A stretch of DNA of 64,000 nucleotides, from the NCBI RefSeq assembly GCF_030418125.1, contig NZ_JAUHTR010000008.1, forward strand, positions 124,001 to 188,000, written 5' to 3'. The stretch's first letter is position 1, and every line of letters begins with the position of its first letter. Under the pieces are notes generated by a model. That model saw only the letters and a list, made by a program, of their open reading frames with translations, ran no database searches and was not told the DNA's origin. The position numbers were made by a program, and so were the translations under genes. Positions 1 through 8,625 of this stretch are shown one piece after another. Source of the stretch: Fictibacillus fluitans (GTDB lineage Bacteria; Bacillota; Bacilli; Bacillales; Fictibacillaceae).

Positions 1-46
1 TTTAAATTCCAATCTATCTGAAATTTCTTTTTTTCAAAAGACCAGG

Positions 47-76
47 TTGACAGGTACCTCACGTTCCGTATATGCT
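47..76 (+). promoter_or_regulatory. Sigma-A type promoter of the T-box transcript
   Basis: A perfect -35 hexamer TTGACA (47-52) is followed after 18 bases by TATGCT (71-76), a good -10 hexamer. It lies about 35 bases before the first conserved part of the T-box leader, as expected for its promoter. No experimental start site is known. Confidence 0.75.
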
Positions 77-109
77 AGTTAACATTATCCTAAACAACGT
101 ACTTTTAAA

Positions 110-373
110 CGCAATGAACGGGAGCAGTAAGAGTGATGACATAGAAGCAGAGAGCTGCGGATTGGTGAAACGCAGACTATGAATCCTTTGAACTCGCCCG
201 GGAGCAGCAGGACAGAAAGAATGATTTCTTATGTTTTGACGATTAACCTTCGTTATCAGGTTTTAAAAGCAGGGTTCCTTTTTTCAGGAATCAACTAGAG
301 TGGTACCGCGGTCAGCCCAAGGCTAATCGTCTCTTTTCTCATCACAGGAGAAAAGAGACGATTAGCCTTTTTT
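110..373 (+). ncRNA. T-box riboswitch leader, probably leucine-specific
   Basis: The leader has the Stem I landmarks (AGAGAGCTGCGG, then GGTGAAA in an apical hairpin CTGCG/CGCAG), the T-box element AGAGTGGTACCGCG at 297-310, and an intrinsic terminator at 319-369. The specifier loop appears to read GAA-CTC-GCC, with CTC (193-195) as codon, which would sense uncharged tRNA-Leu. The T-box differs from the consensus only at its third base. The next gene is an amino acid permease resembling B. subtilis YvbW, which is known for a leucine T-box. The RNA class is clear; the specifier codon is an inference. Confidence 0.93.
319..373 (+). terminator. T-box regulatory terminator
   Basis: Bases 319-340 pair with 348-369 in an unusually long (about 22 bp) stem followed by a run of T. 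It would form when tRNA is charged. The alternative antiterminator would use the T-box bases at 297-310 just upstream. Confidence 0.9.
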
Positions 374-414
374 AATTGATTAGGATGCAGATTGCAGAGG
401 GAGAGGTAAGAACG

Positions 415-1779
415 ATGGAAAAACACACCAAGAGTTTACGGCGCACCATGACCTCACGTCACATTATGATGATGGCATTGGGCGGCAGCATTGGAGCAGG
501 TTTATTTAAGGGCAGCAGTGCAGCCATTGATACGGCTGGACCCGCTGTGGTATTGGCCTATTTAATTGGAGGCATTATTCTATTATTCATTATGCAGGGA
601 CTTGCCGAGATGGCGGTTCAAAACAGCAGTGCCCGTACGTTCCGTGACCTGGTCCAGTCGGTGCTGGGCGTATTTCCCGCCTACTTTCTGGATTGGATCT
701 ATTGGAAAATGTGGGTGCTCAATATTGCCGCTGAAGCGGTCGTTGCCGCGATTTTCCTCCAATATTGGTTTTCAGAAACACCGATCTGGGTACTCGCTCT
801 CATGGTTTCAGTCGCCGTTACAGTCATCAACTTGTTATCGGTTAAGATCTTCGCAGAAACTGAATACTGGCTTGCGTTGATCAAGATCAGTGTCATCGTC
901 ATCTTTATCGTTGCCGGGATTCTATTATTGTTCGCATCCTTTGGTCATCACACCGCCCCTTCCTTCTCCAACTTAACCGGACACGGCGGATTCTTTCCAA
1001 ATGGACCGACAGGCTTGATCACCGCTATGCTCGTTGTCATCTACTCATATGGCGGAACAGAGATCATTGGTGTGACTTTGGCTGAAACGAAAAATCCGGA
1101 AAAGGTCGTGCCTAAAGCGGTACGAAGCACATTGACGCGTATTATCGCCTTTTACATTTTTCCATTCTTTATCATTGTCGGGTTGATTCCATGGGATAAG
1201 GTTAACGGAGTGAATGAAAGCCCGTTTGTTATGGTGTTTCAATTGATCGGAATCCCGGGAGCCGACCATGTGATGAATGCCGTCATCCTGCTTGCGATCA
1301 TTTCCTCGATGAACTCAGGGCTTTATGGTTCCTCCCGTGTTCTCTTTACTCAGGCCGTTGACGGACGGGTGCCTAAGATTTTTGCTCAGCTATCTTCGAA
1401 AAAGGTGCCTGTCTATTCCATCCTGATGTGCACGGCCTCCCTGTATGCTGGTGTATTGCTTTCCATTTTTGCCGGCAGCAGCACCTTCACCTATTTAATG
1501 GGGTCGCTCGGTTATACAGTGCTGTTCATCTGGCTGATCATCGCCTTTGCCCACCTGAAGTCGCGCAGTGGGAAAGAACAGCTTTCCGGCTATTATGTAA
1601 AATGGTTTCCGTATACAACATGGGTGGCAATTATCGCCCTTCTGGCCATCCTGGTCGGCATCATCATGACAACGTCTCTTATTATTACAGGTGTGACACT
1701 CGGGATTTACCTATTGATTTCCCTGACCTATGTCATACGAAGAGATACCCTCACATCCGTACAGCGTATTGGGGCTTAG
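415..1779 (+). CDS. yvbW: APC-family amino acid permease, YvbW-like (probable leucine transporter)
   Basis: A 454-residue polytopic membrane protein of the amino acid-polyamine-organocation family, importing an amino acid with H+ or Na+. The N-terminus carries the family hallmark GGSIGAGLFKGSS in TM1, and about 12 hydrophobic segments follow, with an SYGGTEIIGVTLAET segment in the TM6 region. The ATG at 415 was chosen because GAGGGAGAGG (397-407) lies at proper spacing; the frame is open from a TTG at 376, which lacks a ribosome site. It is the only gene behind the T-box. A leucine substrate is inferred from the probable CUC specifier and from the YvbW resemblance; other neutral amino acids are possible. 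Confidence 0.85.
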   Translation: MEKHTKSLRRTMTSRHIMMMALGGSIGAGLFKGSSAAIDTAGPAVVLAYLIGGIILLFIMQGLAEMAVQNSSARTFRDLVQSVLGVFPAYFLDWIYWKMWVLNIAAEAVVAAIFLQYWFSETPIWVLALMVSVAVTVINLLSVKIFAETEYWLALIKISVIVIFIVAGILLLFASFGHHTAPSFSNLTGHGGFFPNGPTGLITAMLVVIYSYGGTEIIGVTLAETKNPEKVVPKAVRSTLTRIIAFYIFPFFIIVGLIPWDKVNGVNESPFVMVFQLIGIPGADHVMNAVILLAIISSMNSGLYGSSRVLFTQAVDGRVPKIFAQLSSKKVPVYSILMCTASLYAGVLLSIFAGSSTFTYLMGSLGYTVLFIWLIIAFAHLKSRSGKEQLSGYYVKWFPYTTWVAIIALLAILVGIIMTTSLIITGVTLGIYLLISLTYVIRRDTLTSVQRIGA

Positions 1780-1781
1780 TT

Positions 1782-1818
1782 CAGCAAAAAACGTCCTCGG
1801 CTGGGGACGTTTTTGCTG
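1782..1818. terminator. Bidirectional terminator
   Basis: CAGCAAAAAACGTCC and GGACGTTTTTGCTG form a hairpin with A-rich and T-rich flanks. It sits between the permease and the converging gene at 1840-2832, so it can serve both strands. Confidence 0.85.
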
Positions 1819-1839
1819 TTAACGTTTCTACTATCGCCA

Positions 1840-2832
1840 TCACTTAAAGCTCTCTGCCTCTCCCGTTACCATTCCATTATTCATCAGCGCCCTCCGGCGG
1901 TCGTGGAGGACCAGCAAAATGATAATCGCCATTGTCACACCTAACACGATTCCAGACTCCATGGTGAGCACACGTGCCAGCGGGTACTCTGGAGCAGGCC
2001 GTGCATTGGAATGAATCCCAGTCAACAGGTCGTAGGTGTTGTAAGAAAACAACATTCCTGAAGAAATCCAAGTTACCGCCATGGGAAGGAGAAACCCAAG
2101 TGATCCCCGGCGAGTGGTCAGCATAAGCAAACTCCAAGCACCCGCTAAAGACCATGCGCCCATACTTAACGTCAACAAGTGCCACCACACATCGCGGTTA
2201 TCCAACAGAGCCGGATCGATTCCGATGGTGCCGCCCACTGCCCAGTATAGCTTGAGAGCACCGAGCAAAAAGCTCCCTGCAGCGACGAGCTTACCCAGCT
2301 TTACTTGCAGCTGACGGTTGTCTCCATGCAGTTCTCCATAGTCAATCGGACCAGTTAGCGCCTCGGGCCACCTTGCTTTGACGTACCCCGCCAGAGCAAT
2401 AGGCAGGAGAATACCGACTCCAACCAAAGAGATCATGACAAAGAGCTGCTCATAGACCCAGAATTCTGCAGCACCCGCTTGCTTATCTCGGGTAATCGCG
2501 GCAGGACCAAGAACCGGTGTCAGCAAAAGCAAGGGAATAAGAAGACCGGTGCCTGCCCACACGGGTAGAGCCACCAACCACGCTGGCAGCTTCTCACCCC
2601 ACGGTCTGCAAAAGGCCATTGCCAGCAGGATGCCAACCGCAGCAAGAACCGCGGTAGTTGCATTGATCATGCGCCAACTGGCATCACCCATTTGCTCTGT
2701 CGGAAGCAAGAGGCCCAAAGACCAGACAATTTTAATCAGCAAATACGGTGTCACAGCCAGTGCAGCCCCATAACCGCAAATCCTGCGCATCTTCAACCAT
2801 CGCGAAGTTGTCAGCTTTCCCCTTATTACCAT
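1840..2832 (-). CDS. Hypothetical polytopic membrane protein
   Basis: A 330-residue protein with about eight hydrophobic segments (for example residues 22-43, 61-78, 86-106, 132-152, 193-207, 225-240, 246-262 and 291-313). Arg/Lys-rich N- and C-termini flank the membrane part. No catalytic or transport motif was recognised. GGGGG precedes the ATG at suitable spacing. It stands alone between a bidirectional terminator and a long non-coding stretch. It may be a membrane sensor or scaffold, but no function is claimed. Confidence 0.7.
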   Translation of the reverse strand: MVIRGKLTTSRWLKMRRICGYGAALAVTPYLLIKIVWSLGLLLPTEQMGDASWRMINATTAVLAAVGILLAMAFCRPWGEKLPAWLVALPVWAGTGLLIPLLLLTPVLGPAAITRDKQAGAAEFWVYEQLFVMISLVGVGILLPIALAGYVKARWPEALTGPIDYGELHGDNRQLQVKLGKLVAAGSFLLGALKLYWAVGGTIGIDPALLDNRDVWWHLLTLSMGAWSLAGAWSLLMLTTRRGSLGFLLPMAVTWISSGMLFSYNTYDLLTGIHSNARPAPEYPLARVLTMESGIVLGVTMAIIILLVLHDRRRALMNNGMVTGEAESFK

Positions 2833-3163
2833 GTCATTGCCCCCAGTAACAATGCCTTTTTTTCATTTAGAGCTTTACAGGAAAATGACCTATCCAAAGT
2901 AATCCCTCCTGTTTGTTTCCTTTGTTAATATACGTATCACCCCACCGATCTTTAACCACTAATTTTTATTCGATTAGTAATCTTACTCCTTTCCAACAAT
3001 TATTAGATAGTTTCCACAGATTCCCTTTTAATTTTTAAAAATTCTTATATCATTTCTTTCATGATTAAATTGCAGCATCATGGCCAAGCCGGACACATCA
3101 TAAAAAAACCATCCTAAATTAAGGACAGTTTTTGAGTTAATTATAGTTTCACCCAAGAGTTTC
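2833..3163. other. A+T-rich intergenic region
   Basis: No open frame with a ribosome site was seen on either strand. It should hold the promoter of the 1840-2832 gene, and it contains the terminator at 3102-3133 for the gene at 3164-3625. Nothing else was recognised. Confidence 0.5.
3102..3133 (-). terminator. Intrinsic terminator for the 3164-3625 gene
   Basis: Read on the minus strand, ACTGTCCT and AGGATGGT pair imperfectly around an A+T loop and run into TTTTTTT. It lies 30 bases beyond the stop codon of the 153-residue protein gene. Confidence 0.7.
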
Positions 3164-3625
3164 CTATTGCTTAAAACGTGTATCCATTTGCTTTTCTACA
3201 TTAAAATCGTAATCCACGAGGACTACGGTGTCCACACGATACTTGGGCTTTAGCTTGGTGTTATTAAAATAACCAAGAGCAAAATCAAAGAAACTGGCCG
3301 CTTTTTTTTCATCGCCCGCTTCGGCCTGAATAATGAACAGCTTTTCCCTGTCATTTACAACAGCGCCTGTTGCTGCAATATAACTGTCCGGACCCGTTTT
3401 GAAAGTATTTCCAACATCATCAAACATATGTGAATCAAATTCTTTTTTTATTGCATCTTCAGCCTTGGTGTTATTCATGTCAGGTAATTCACTGTCAGTT
3501 GCAACCGTTGTACTGGTCTCATTTTGCAGTGCCTGTGGATGGTTGGAAAGATTCCGGCCCACACCAACATAAATACCAGCTACAACCACTAGACAGATTA
3601 TAAATAGATTAGGTCCTCTTTTCAT
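3164..3625 (-). CDS. Hypothetical secreted or membrane-anchored protein
   Basis: A 153-residue protein with one N-terminal hydrophobic segment (residues 7-23) after a basic start, which suggests a signal anchor. The rest is soluble and charged, so most of the protein probably lies outside the cytoplasm. There is no cysteine at a lipobox position and no recognised domain. It is followed by a terminator and preceded by a 31-residue membrane peptide gene at 3663-3758, possibly co-transcribed. Function unknown. Confidence 0.7.
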   Translation of the reverse strand: MKRGPNLFIICLVVVAGIYVGVGRNLSNHPQALQNETSTTVATDSELPDMNNTKAEDAIKKEFDSHMFDDVGNTFKTGPDSYIAATGAVVNDREKLFIIQAEAGDEKKAASFFDFALGYFNNTKLKPKYRVDTVVLVDYDFNVEKQMDTRFKQ

Positions 3626-3662
3626 CTCCGCATCACCATCTATTCATTCGTCGTTTCAAAAA

Positions 3663-3758
3663 TTACTTTCTATTTTTAAAACTATTAAAAATAACAAATG
3701 AAAAAAGCAGAAAGATCACAATCCCAACATTAAACAGCAGGTTAACGATGTCATTCAT
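3663..3758 (-). CDS. 31-residue membrane peptide, DUF4083-like
   Basis: A very short frame with an excellent ribosome site (ACAGGAGGGTTAGG before ATG). It encodes one hydrophobic helix (residues 4-25) that ends in NSFKNRK. The same layout, including FKNR after the helix, occurs in the 53-residue small protein at 39344-39505, which resembles the DUF4083 family. This copy lacks that protein's charged C-terminal tail. It probably sits in the membrane with a cytoplasmic basic end. Expression is inferred from the ribosome site only. Confidence 0.6.
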   Translation of the reverse strand: MNDIVNLLFNVGIVIFLLFSFVIFNSFKNRK

Positions 3759-3837
3759 CCTAACCCTCCTGTAATTTTAATTTCCCTTTACCCGTAATTC
3801 TCAACGTAAGTAAATGACTGACTGTCTTCTGAATCAT

Positions 3838-4296
3838 TTAATTTAAATCTTGAGCTAATCGAATCATATCCCTGCATTGTATTCCGTTCTCAAAAATCTC
3901 TTCCGTATAGTGCCTGATGAAAAAGTCCCGATCAACACCAACCATCCTGAAGCCGCATTTCTGGTAGAGCGCCAATTGCGTAATACTCGAATTTCCAGTA
4001 CCAATCTCAATCGTTTTATAGCCTTCTAATTTAGCCGTGCTAATTGCGTGGATCACTAATTGTTTCCCAAAACCTCTCCCCTGCTGACTTTCAGCGACAG
4101 CCATATTTACCAGCTCTACCGTTTCAGGCCTTGTTGGAAGCAGCACATACACCCCTATCAGCTGCTCCTCACTTTCCACAACATAACATTCACCTCTATT
4201 GACATATGCCTCCACGATTTCTCTTGAAGGATCGGCCAATAATAACAATGCCATTGGAACCTTTTCATTCCTGTTGAGTTTCCTGATTTTCACCAT
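3838..4296 (-). CDS. GNAT family N-acetyltransferase
   Basis: A 152-residue member of the Gcn5-related acetyltransferase fold, which moves the acetyl group of acetyl-CoA to an amine. The acetyl-CoA loop is visible as QQGRGFGKQL (motif A), followed by ALYQKCGFRMVG (motif B). AGAGGGGTGA precedes the ATG. The gene begins 17 bases after the stop of the upstream MFS transporter gene, so the two form an operon. An acetyltransferase beside an efflux pump could modify the exported drug, but the substrate is not known. Confidence 0.85.
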   Translation of the reverse strand: MVKIRKLNRNEKVPMALLLLADPSREIVEAYVNRGECYVVESEEQLIGVYVLLPTRPETVELVNMAVAESQQGRGFGKQLVIHAISTAKLEGYKTIEIGTGNSSITQLALYQKCGFRMVGVDRDFFIRHYTEEIFENGIQCRDMIRLAQDLN

Positions 4297-4313
4297 TAAT
4301 CACCCCTCTTGCT

Positions 4314-5783
4314 TTAAACTTTTTCACTTACCTTCTTCTTATCATTTTTTTCCGGCATAAAAAATAGTAAAAGGCCTACAGCCAAAGCCAAACCCAATAT
4401 AAAAATTAAAGAGAGTTGAAAGCTATGAGCTGATCGATCCAGGGAATGCCCCATACCCTTAAGCGCAAAGTAAATGCTTCCAATTATACTGACACCTATC
4501 GCCTGTGCAATAACTGTGACCGTACTGAGTACCCCTGATGCGGTGCCAGCTTCTTTGGCTTCAGTATGCTTAAGGATTGTACTCACCAATGGCGTAGCAA
4601 CCAGCCCCTGTCCGATACCGGAAATGCCCATTGCAATGATGAGATGCTGCCAGACCAAATTTTCTTGAAAATAATAAAAAGTCGCCATTAACATCCCTAC
4701 TCCAATAACCATAAGTCCAGCCCCAAGGCGAAGAGTGTGTAATTTCCATTTATCAATCATCTTAGGGACTATAAAAGACCCTATGAGGAAGCCAATACCA
4801 AGAGGGGTGTAGGAATATGCAGCCTGTAATGCAGTAAACCCCAGTTCCTCCTGAAGATAAAAAGCCATGATAAAAAACGTGGCTGCGTTTCCGCTGAAAA
4901 ATGAAAAAACAATAAGCAGACCCACTGAAAAAGCTTTATTCTTAAAAAGCCTGAACTGCACTAAAGGCATTCCACTGCTTTTCCTTCCTAATTTTTTTTC
5001 ATACAATAAAAAGCTAACAAACAGAGCAAATGATAGTACCAGATAAATATACTTCTTTACCGGCCAATTCAAATCATGTTCACTTATAATAGGAATAAGG
5101 AAGAACAACAATGCGCTTCCTAAAAGAGCTACACCTCCTAAATCGAGGTATTTTTCCTTTGCAGAGGACTGAGATCGAATCAGATATACAGCTCCAATCA
5201 GAGCAAGCACTCCGATTGGAACGTTAATCAGAAATATCATTCTCCATCCTAATTGAAACAGATTAAGCTTTAGCAGCAGTCCTCCTGCCACTTGTCCAAC
5301 GATTGTTGATATTCCAATAACCGCACCATAAGTCGACATGGCTGTTTTTCTTTCATCCTCCTGAAAACTGTTCTGGATGTACGCTAATACTTGGGGCACC
5401 ATGAGAGATGCAGTTATCCCCTGAATGATGCGGCTTCCAATCAGCATAAAAGGTGTTATAGAGATACCGCATAATACTGAGGCGATTGTAAAGCCAAGCA
5501 TTCCTATGATAAATAATCGTTTTGCTCCAAATATGTCTCCTAACCTGCCCCCAGTTACTAAAAAAATTCCGTAAGCAATTGTGTATCCGGCGATAATGAA
5601 TTGAATTTCAGCCGGATCAGCATGAAGATCAGTGCTAATAGTCGGTGCTGCTACATTTACAATGAATGAATCCAGCATCGTCATAAAAGTGGCTAAACAA
5701 ACGACCGCCAAGGCCCACCAGCGCATAGGATCAGGTGAATCCCCATTAGTAACATAAGCAAGCTCCCTTTTCTCATTCCTCAT
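4314..5783 (-). CDS. MFS multidrug efflux transporter, DHA2 (EmrB/QacA) type
   Basis: A 489-residue proton-driven exporter of the 14-helix drug:H+ antiporter family. Family signs are the TM1 motif LDSFIVNVAAPTIS, the loop 2-3 motif GGRLGDIFGAKRLF, and the antiporter motif C region GISTIVGQVAGGLL. The frame is open from 5834, but GAGGTG is placed correctly for the ATG at 5783, so that start was chosen. It is the first gene of an operon with the GNAT gene at 3838-4296. No TetR or MarR regulator lies next to it. A 15-bp inverted repeat is found about 200 bases upstream. Confidence 0.87.
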   Translation of the reverse strand: MRNEKRELAYVTNGDSPDPMRWWALAVVCLATFMTMLDSFIVNVAAPTISTDLHADPAEIQFIIAGYTIAYGIFLVTGGRLGDIFGAKRLFIIGMLGFTIASVLCGISITPFMLIGSRIIQGITASLMVPQVLAYIQNSFQEDERKTAMSTYGAVIGISTIVGQVAGGLLLKLNLFQLGWRMIFLINVPIGVLALIGAVYLIRSQSSAKEKYLDLGGVALLGSALLFFLIPIISEHDLNWPVKKYIYLVLSFALFVSFLLYEKKLGRKSSGMPLVQFRLFKNKAFSVGLLIVFSFFSGNAATFFIMAFYLQEELGFTALQAAYSYTPLGIGFLIGSFIVPKMIDKWKLHTLRLGAGLMVIGVGMLMATFYYFQENLVWQHLIIAMGISGIGQGLVATPLVSTILKHTEAKEAGTASGVLSTVTVIAQAIGVSIIGSIYFALKGMGHSLDRSAHSFQLSLIFILGLALAVGLLLFFMPEKNDKKKVSEKV

Positions 5784-5989
5784 CGTCATCACCTCAAAAC
5801 CCGACTTTAAATTAATAAAAAACCAAATAACCACAAGTCCTTTTCTCCCTGAATACCATTCAATTTAGGAGCGATGTTGAAACTTCAAATAAAACTTTGT
5901 CCTTACTATGTATTTCTTCATAATTGCATTTGTTCCTTGTAAGGTATATGTACAGAGGAAAAGTACTGGACAACTCTTTCTAAATTTTC

Positions 5990-6030
5990 TTCTACCATCC
6001 TCCTTTGATTGACATAGGAGGATGGTAGAA
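5990..6030. repeat. Perfect 15-bp inverted repeat
   Basis: TTCTACCATCCTCCT (5990-6004) is matched exactly by AGGAGGATGGTAGAA (6016-6030), with an 11-base loop. No T-run follows on either strand, which argues against a simple terminator. It could be an operator for the efflux operon or an RNA hairpin. Confidence 0.75.
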
Positions 6031-6120
6031 ATAAACAACCATTCCTATTCTCGCGGTGCTATTAACAAAAACTTACTTAAGTGAGTCATTCATCCCCTCA
6101 CTTATTAAAGAATTTGACAC

Positions 6121-6155
6121 AAAAAAATGGCTGGGGGTTTCCCTCAGGCCATTTT
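6121..6155 (-). terminator. Intrinsic terminator of the ylmA operon
   Basis: On the minus strand, AAAATGGC..GGG pairs with CCC..GCCATTTT and runs into TTTTTTT. It lies about 50 bases past the stop codon of the VOC protein gene. Confidence 0.85.
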
Positions 6156-6202
6156 CTCATTGTTTCATTAATAGTCGTTAAAGTGATGTTAAGAGTTCTT
6201 TT

Positions 6203-6556
6203 TTAGATGACTGAAGGTTCGGCAATCTCAAAAACATTCCCAAAGGGATCTACAAAAGCTGCATAACGAGCTTCCGTAGGTTTTTCGTGTAAAAATTGAA
6301 TACCCTTTGCCTTCATTGCATCAAACTTTTCCTTAATAGAATCTACTTCAAACACTAAGACTGTTCTAGCCTCGTTGGAGTAATCTCCCACCTGTCCATT
6401 CTTTTCGCACTTAAATGCAACGAGTTGTGTACCTTCTAACTGAAAAATCAGTTGATTTTCCTTCTCCACGATTAAAGGTATATTTAGTAGATTTGCATAA
6501 AACCATTTTGCTTTTGTAATATCTGAAACAAATATCATAATGTTCCCTAATTTCAT
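6203..6556 (-). CDS. VOC (glyoxalase-fold) family protein
   Basis: A 117-residue single vicinal-oxygen-chelate domain, built of paired beta-alpha-beta-beta-beta units. Visible signs are IMIFVSDITKAKWFYANLL at the start and FVDPFGNVFEIAEP at the end, where the acidic residue often binds metal. The protein could be an isomerase, a dioxygenase or a resistance-type binding protein; the substrate is not predictable. It starts inside the ATGA that ends ylmA, so translation is coupled. Confidence 0.8.
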   Translation of the reverse strand: MKLGNIMIFVSDITKAKWFYANLLNIPLIVEKENQLIFQLEGTQLVAFKCEKNGQVGDYSNEARTVLVFEVDSIKEKFDAMKAKGIQFLHEKPTEARYAAFVDPFGNVFEIAEPSVI

Positions 6557-7365
6557 CTGGCGTTCCTGCCTATTCCTACTAAAGATTTATGTATCGTAAG
6601 CCAGGGACGGTCTTCCTCCCAATGAACGTTAACCGGCATTTTATACGCTTCTGATAATGATTCACTTGTTAGTACTTTCCGCTTGAGTCCTGATGCAACA
6701 ATTTGTCCATCTTTAAGCAATAAGACATGTGTGATGACATCTGAGATCTCTTCAATATGGTGAGTCACATAAAGCAAATGGCAATTCTTTTTGACGATGT
6801 CATTCATCAACCCCAGTACTTCTTCACGAGAATACACATCTAATCCGGTACACGGTTCATCGAGGATGAGAATTTGTGGATCACACATTAACGCACGGGC
6901 AATGAGTACTCTTCGTTTTTCTCCTTGCGATAATTTATTGAATGTCTTCCCATTTAAATAATCCAAGCGAAGGGCGGTTAGTAACGAATCAGCTTTTCCC
7001 CAGTCTTCTTCCGTAACTTCTTCATATATCCCAAAGGAAGCGAATTTGCCACTCACCACAACTTCTTCCACTGTTTCCTGTTCTAATAACTGTGAAAACT
7101 TTTCCAAAGAACTGCTTACATATCCAATTTTCTTTCGCAGGTTAGGCAGGTTGGTCTTGCCGAATTCATTTCCCAGGACAGTAACCTTTCCCGTTGTTGA
7201 AAAATGATAGCCCGTAACAATATTTAATAAGGACGTTTTTCCAGAACCGTTTAACCCCAGAATGGCCCAATGTTCATTTTCTTTTACTTCCCAGTTAATC
7301 TCACTTAATATATTTTGTCCATCTCTTCTCCATGATACATCTTCAAAGCTAATCACTTTCTCCAC
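6553..7365 (-). CDS. ylmA: ABC transporter ATP-binding protein YlmA
   Basis: A 270-residue ABC ATPase. Walker A is GLNGSGKT, Walker B is ILILDEP, and the H-loop is YVTHH. The signature reads LSQGEKRR rather than the common LSGGQ, as in YlmA-type proteins. No permease gene is adjacent; the only operon partner is the overlapping VOC gene, so the membrane partner, if any, is encoded elsewhere or the protein works as a soluble ATPase. The family assignment is by overall resemblance to B. subtilis YlmA. Confidence 0.82.
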   Translation of the reverse strand: MEKVISFEDVSWRRDGQNILSEINWEVKENEHWAILGLNGSGKTSLLNIVTGYHFSTTGKVTVLGNEFGKTNLPNLRKKIGYVSSSLEKFSQLLEQETVEEVVVSGKFASFGIYEEVTEEDWGKADSLLTALRLDYLNGKTFNKLSQGEKRRVLIARALMCDPQILILDEPCTGLDVYSREEVLGLMNDIVKKNCHLLYVTHHIEEISDVITHVLLLKDGQIVASGLKRKVLTSESLSEAYKMPVNVHWEEDRPWLTIHKSLVGIGRNAR

Positions 7366-7421
7366 GACATTTCACCTCAATATGTATTTAGACTATGCTT
7401 CTCCTTGATCCTAAACGAATA

Positions 7422-7452
7422 CAAAAACGAACCTCTGCATGATAAGGTTCGC
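7422..7452 (-). terminator. Intrinsic terminator for the iron alcohol dehydrogenase
   Basis: On the minus strand, GCGAACCT pairs with AGGTTCG and is followed by TTTTTG. It lies 16 bases past the stop of the dehydrogenase gene. Confidence 0.85.
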
Positions 7453-7467
7453 CTTGAAAACTAGACA

Positions 7468-8625
7468 TTAAAGAATTCCATTATAAGCGTTTTCAATTAT
7501 TTCTTCTATATCTTTGCTGCTGGTTAACCGTGGATTTATTAATACATTTCCACTTCTCATTGAGTCTTCAACCAGTTTTGGCAGTTCATCTAAAGATACG
7601 TTAAGATCTTTTATATTGGACGGTATATTTAATGCATCATTTAATTTAATAATTGCCTGAATGGCTAATTCAGCTGCTTCCTTAACAGGCATCCCATCGG
7701 TCTTTTCACCTAACGCCTTTGCAATGTCCGCCATTTTTTCAGGACATGCCGGTAAATTGAATTTCATTACAAATGGCAATAATGTAGCATTAGCGATTCC
7801 ATGAGGCACATTAAATACACCGCTGAAAGTATGTGAAATAGCATGTACATTTCCTAAGCGCGACTGAGAAAAAGCAGCTCCTGCAAGCATTGAAGCTACC
7901 AGCATATTTTCCCTGCTTTCAATATCCGTGCCAACAAAATAAGCCTTCTCAATATTGTCTTTAATCATTCCAATGGCATAAATGGCTAAAGCTGCACTAG
8001 CAGGATTTGAAGTTTTAGAAGTATATGATTCAATGGCATGCGTTAATGCATCCATTCCGGTTGCAGCAGTTATCTCCATTGGTAAACCAACAGTAATTTC
8101 TGCATCAAGAATTGCATATTTGGGATAAAGGAACGGACTGATTATAGCCGCTTTAAAATGACTATTTGTAGTAACAATTGTTGAGGAAGTGACTTCACTT
8201 CCTGTTCCTGAAGTGGTCGGCACAGCTATAAGGGGAAGTCCCTCATGTGGTATCTTTCCAACACCCTCGTAATCAATAATCTCGCCTGAGTTTTTTGCCA
8301 TAACAGCAATACCTTTTGCTGCGTCTATGCTGCTTCCGCCGCCCACTGCTAATACACTATCCGGATCAAAATCCTTTAATTTTTTTACACCTACCATAAC
8401 ATTTGCGCAACTTGGATTAGCTATAACTTCATCATAGACTTCAAATAAAATGGAAGATTCATGTAATGAACTTTCTATCGCTTGTAGAATTCCAGCATTC
8501 CTCACGCCCTTATCCGTTACAAGAAATACCTTTTGATATCCCAATAACTGAAAAAATTCACCGATCTTTTTAGCCAATCCCCTCTCGGTTCGAACCCTTG
8601 TTGGTACCTGAAAATTAAAGTCCAT
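7468..8625 (-). CDS. Iron-containing (type III) alcohol dehydrogenase
   Basis: A 385-residue NAD(P)-dependent oxidoreductase of the Fe-ADH superfamily, which interconverts alcohols and aldehydes or ketones. Visible motifs are the dinucleotide loop VGGGSSIDAAKGIAV, the GTTSGTGSEVTSS type segment PTTSGTGSEVTSSTIV, and metal-ligand segments GMDALTHAIESY and HAISHTFSGVFNVPHG. The ATG at 8625 was preferred over an upstream in-frame start (8697) because GCGAGG stands just before it and the longer form adds 24 unrelated residues. It appears monocistronic. The substrate cannot be told from sequence. Confidence 0.88.
   Translation of the reverse strand: MDFNFQVPTRVRTERGLAKKIGEFFQLLGYQKVFLVTDKGVRNAGILQAIESSLHESSILFEVYDEVIANPSCANVMVGVKKLKDFDPDSVLAVGGGSSIDAAKGIAVMAKNSGEIIDYEGVGKIPHEGLPLIAVPTTSGTGSEVTSSTIVTTNSHFKAAIISPFLYPKYAILDAEITVGLPMEITAATGMDALTHAIESYTSKTSNPASAALAIYAIGMIKDNIEKAYFVGTDIESRENMLVASMLAGAAFSQSRLGNVHAISHTFSGVFNVPHGIANATLLPFVMKFNLPACPEKMADIAKALGEKTDGMPVKEAAELAIQAIIKLNDALNIPSNIKDLNVSLDELPKLVEDSMRSGNVLINPRLTSSKDIEEIIENAYNGIL

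Larger units (their letters stand above)
5784..6202. other. Intergenic region with inverted repeat and terminator
   Basis: This stretch of about 420 bases contains no convincing gene. It holds upstream control of the efflux operon, the perfect inverted repeat at 5990-6030, and the terminator of the VOC/ylmA operon at 6121-6155. Confidence 0.6.

Noticed and set aside
376-414. Extended N-terminus of the permease from the TTG at 376
   Set aside because: It begins at the base of the T-box terminator and lacks a ribosome site, while 415 has a good one.
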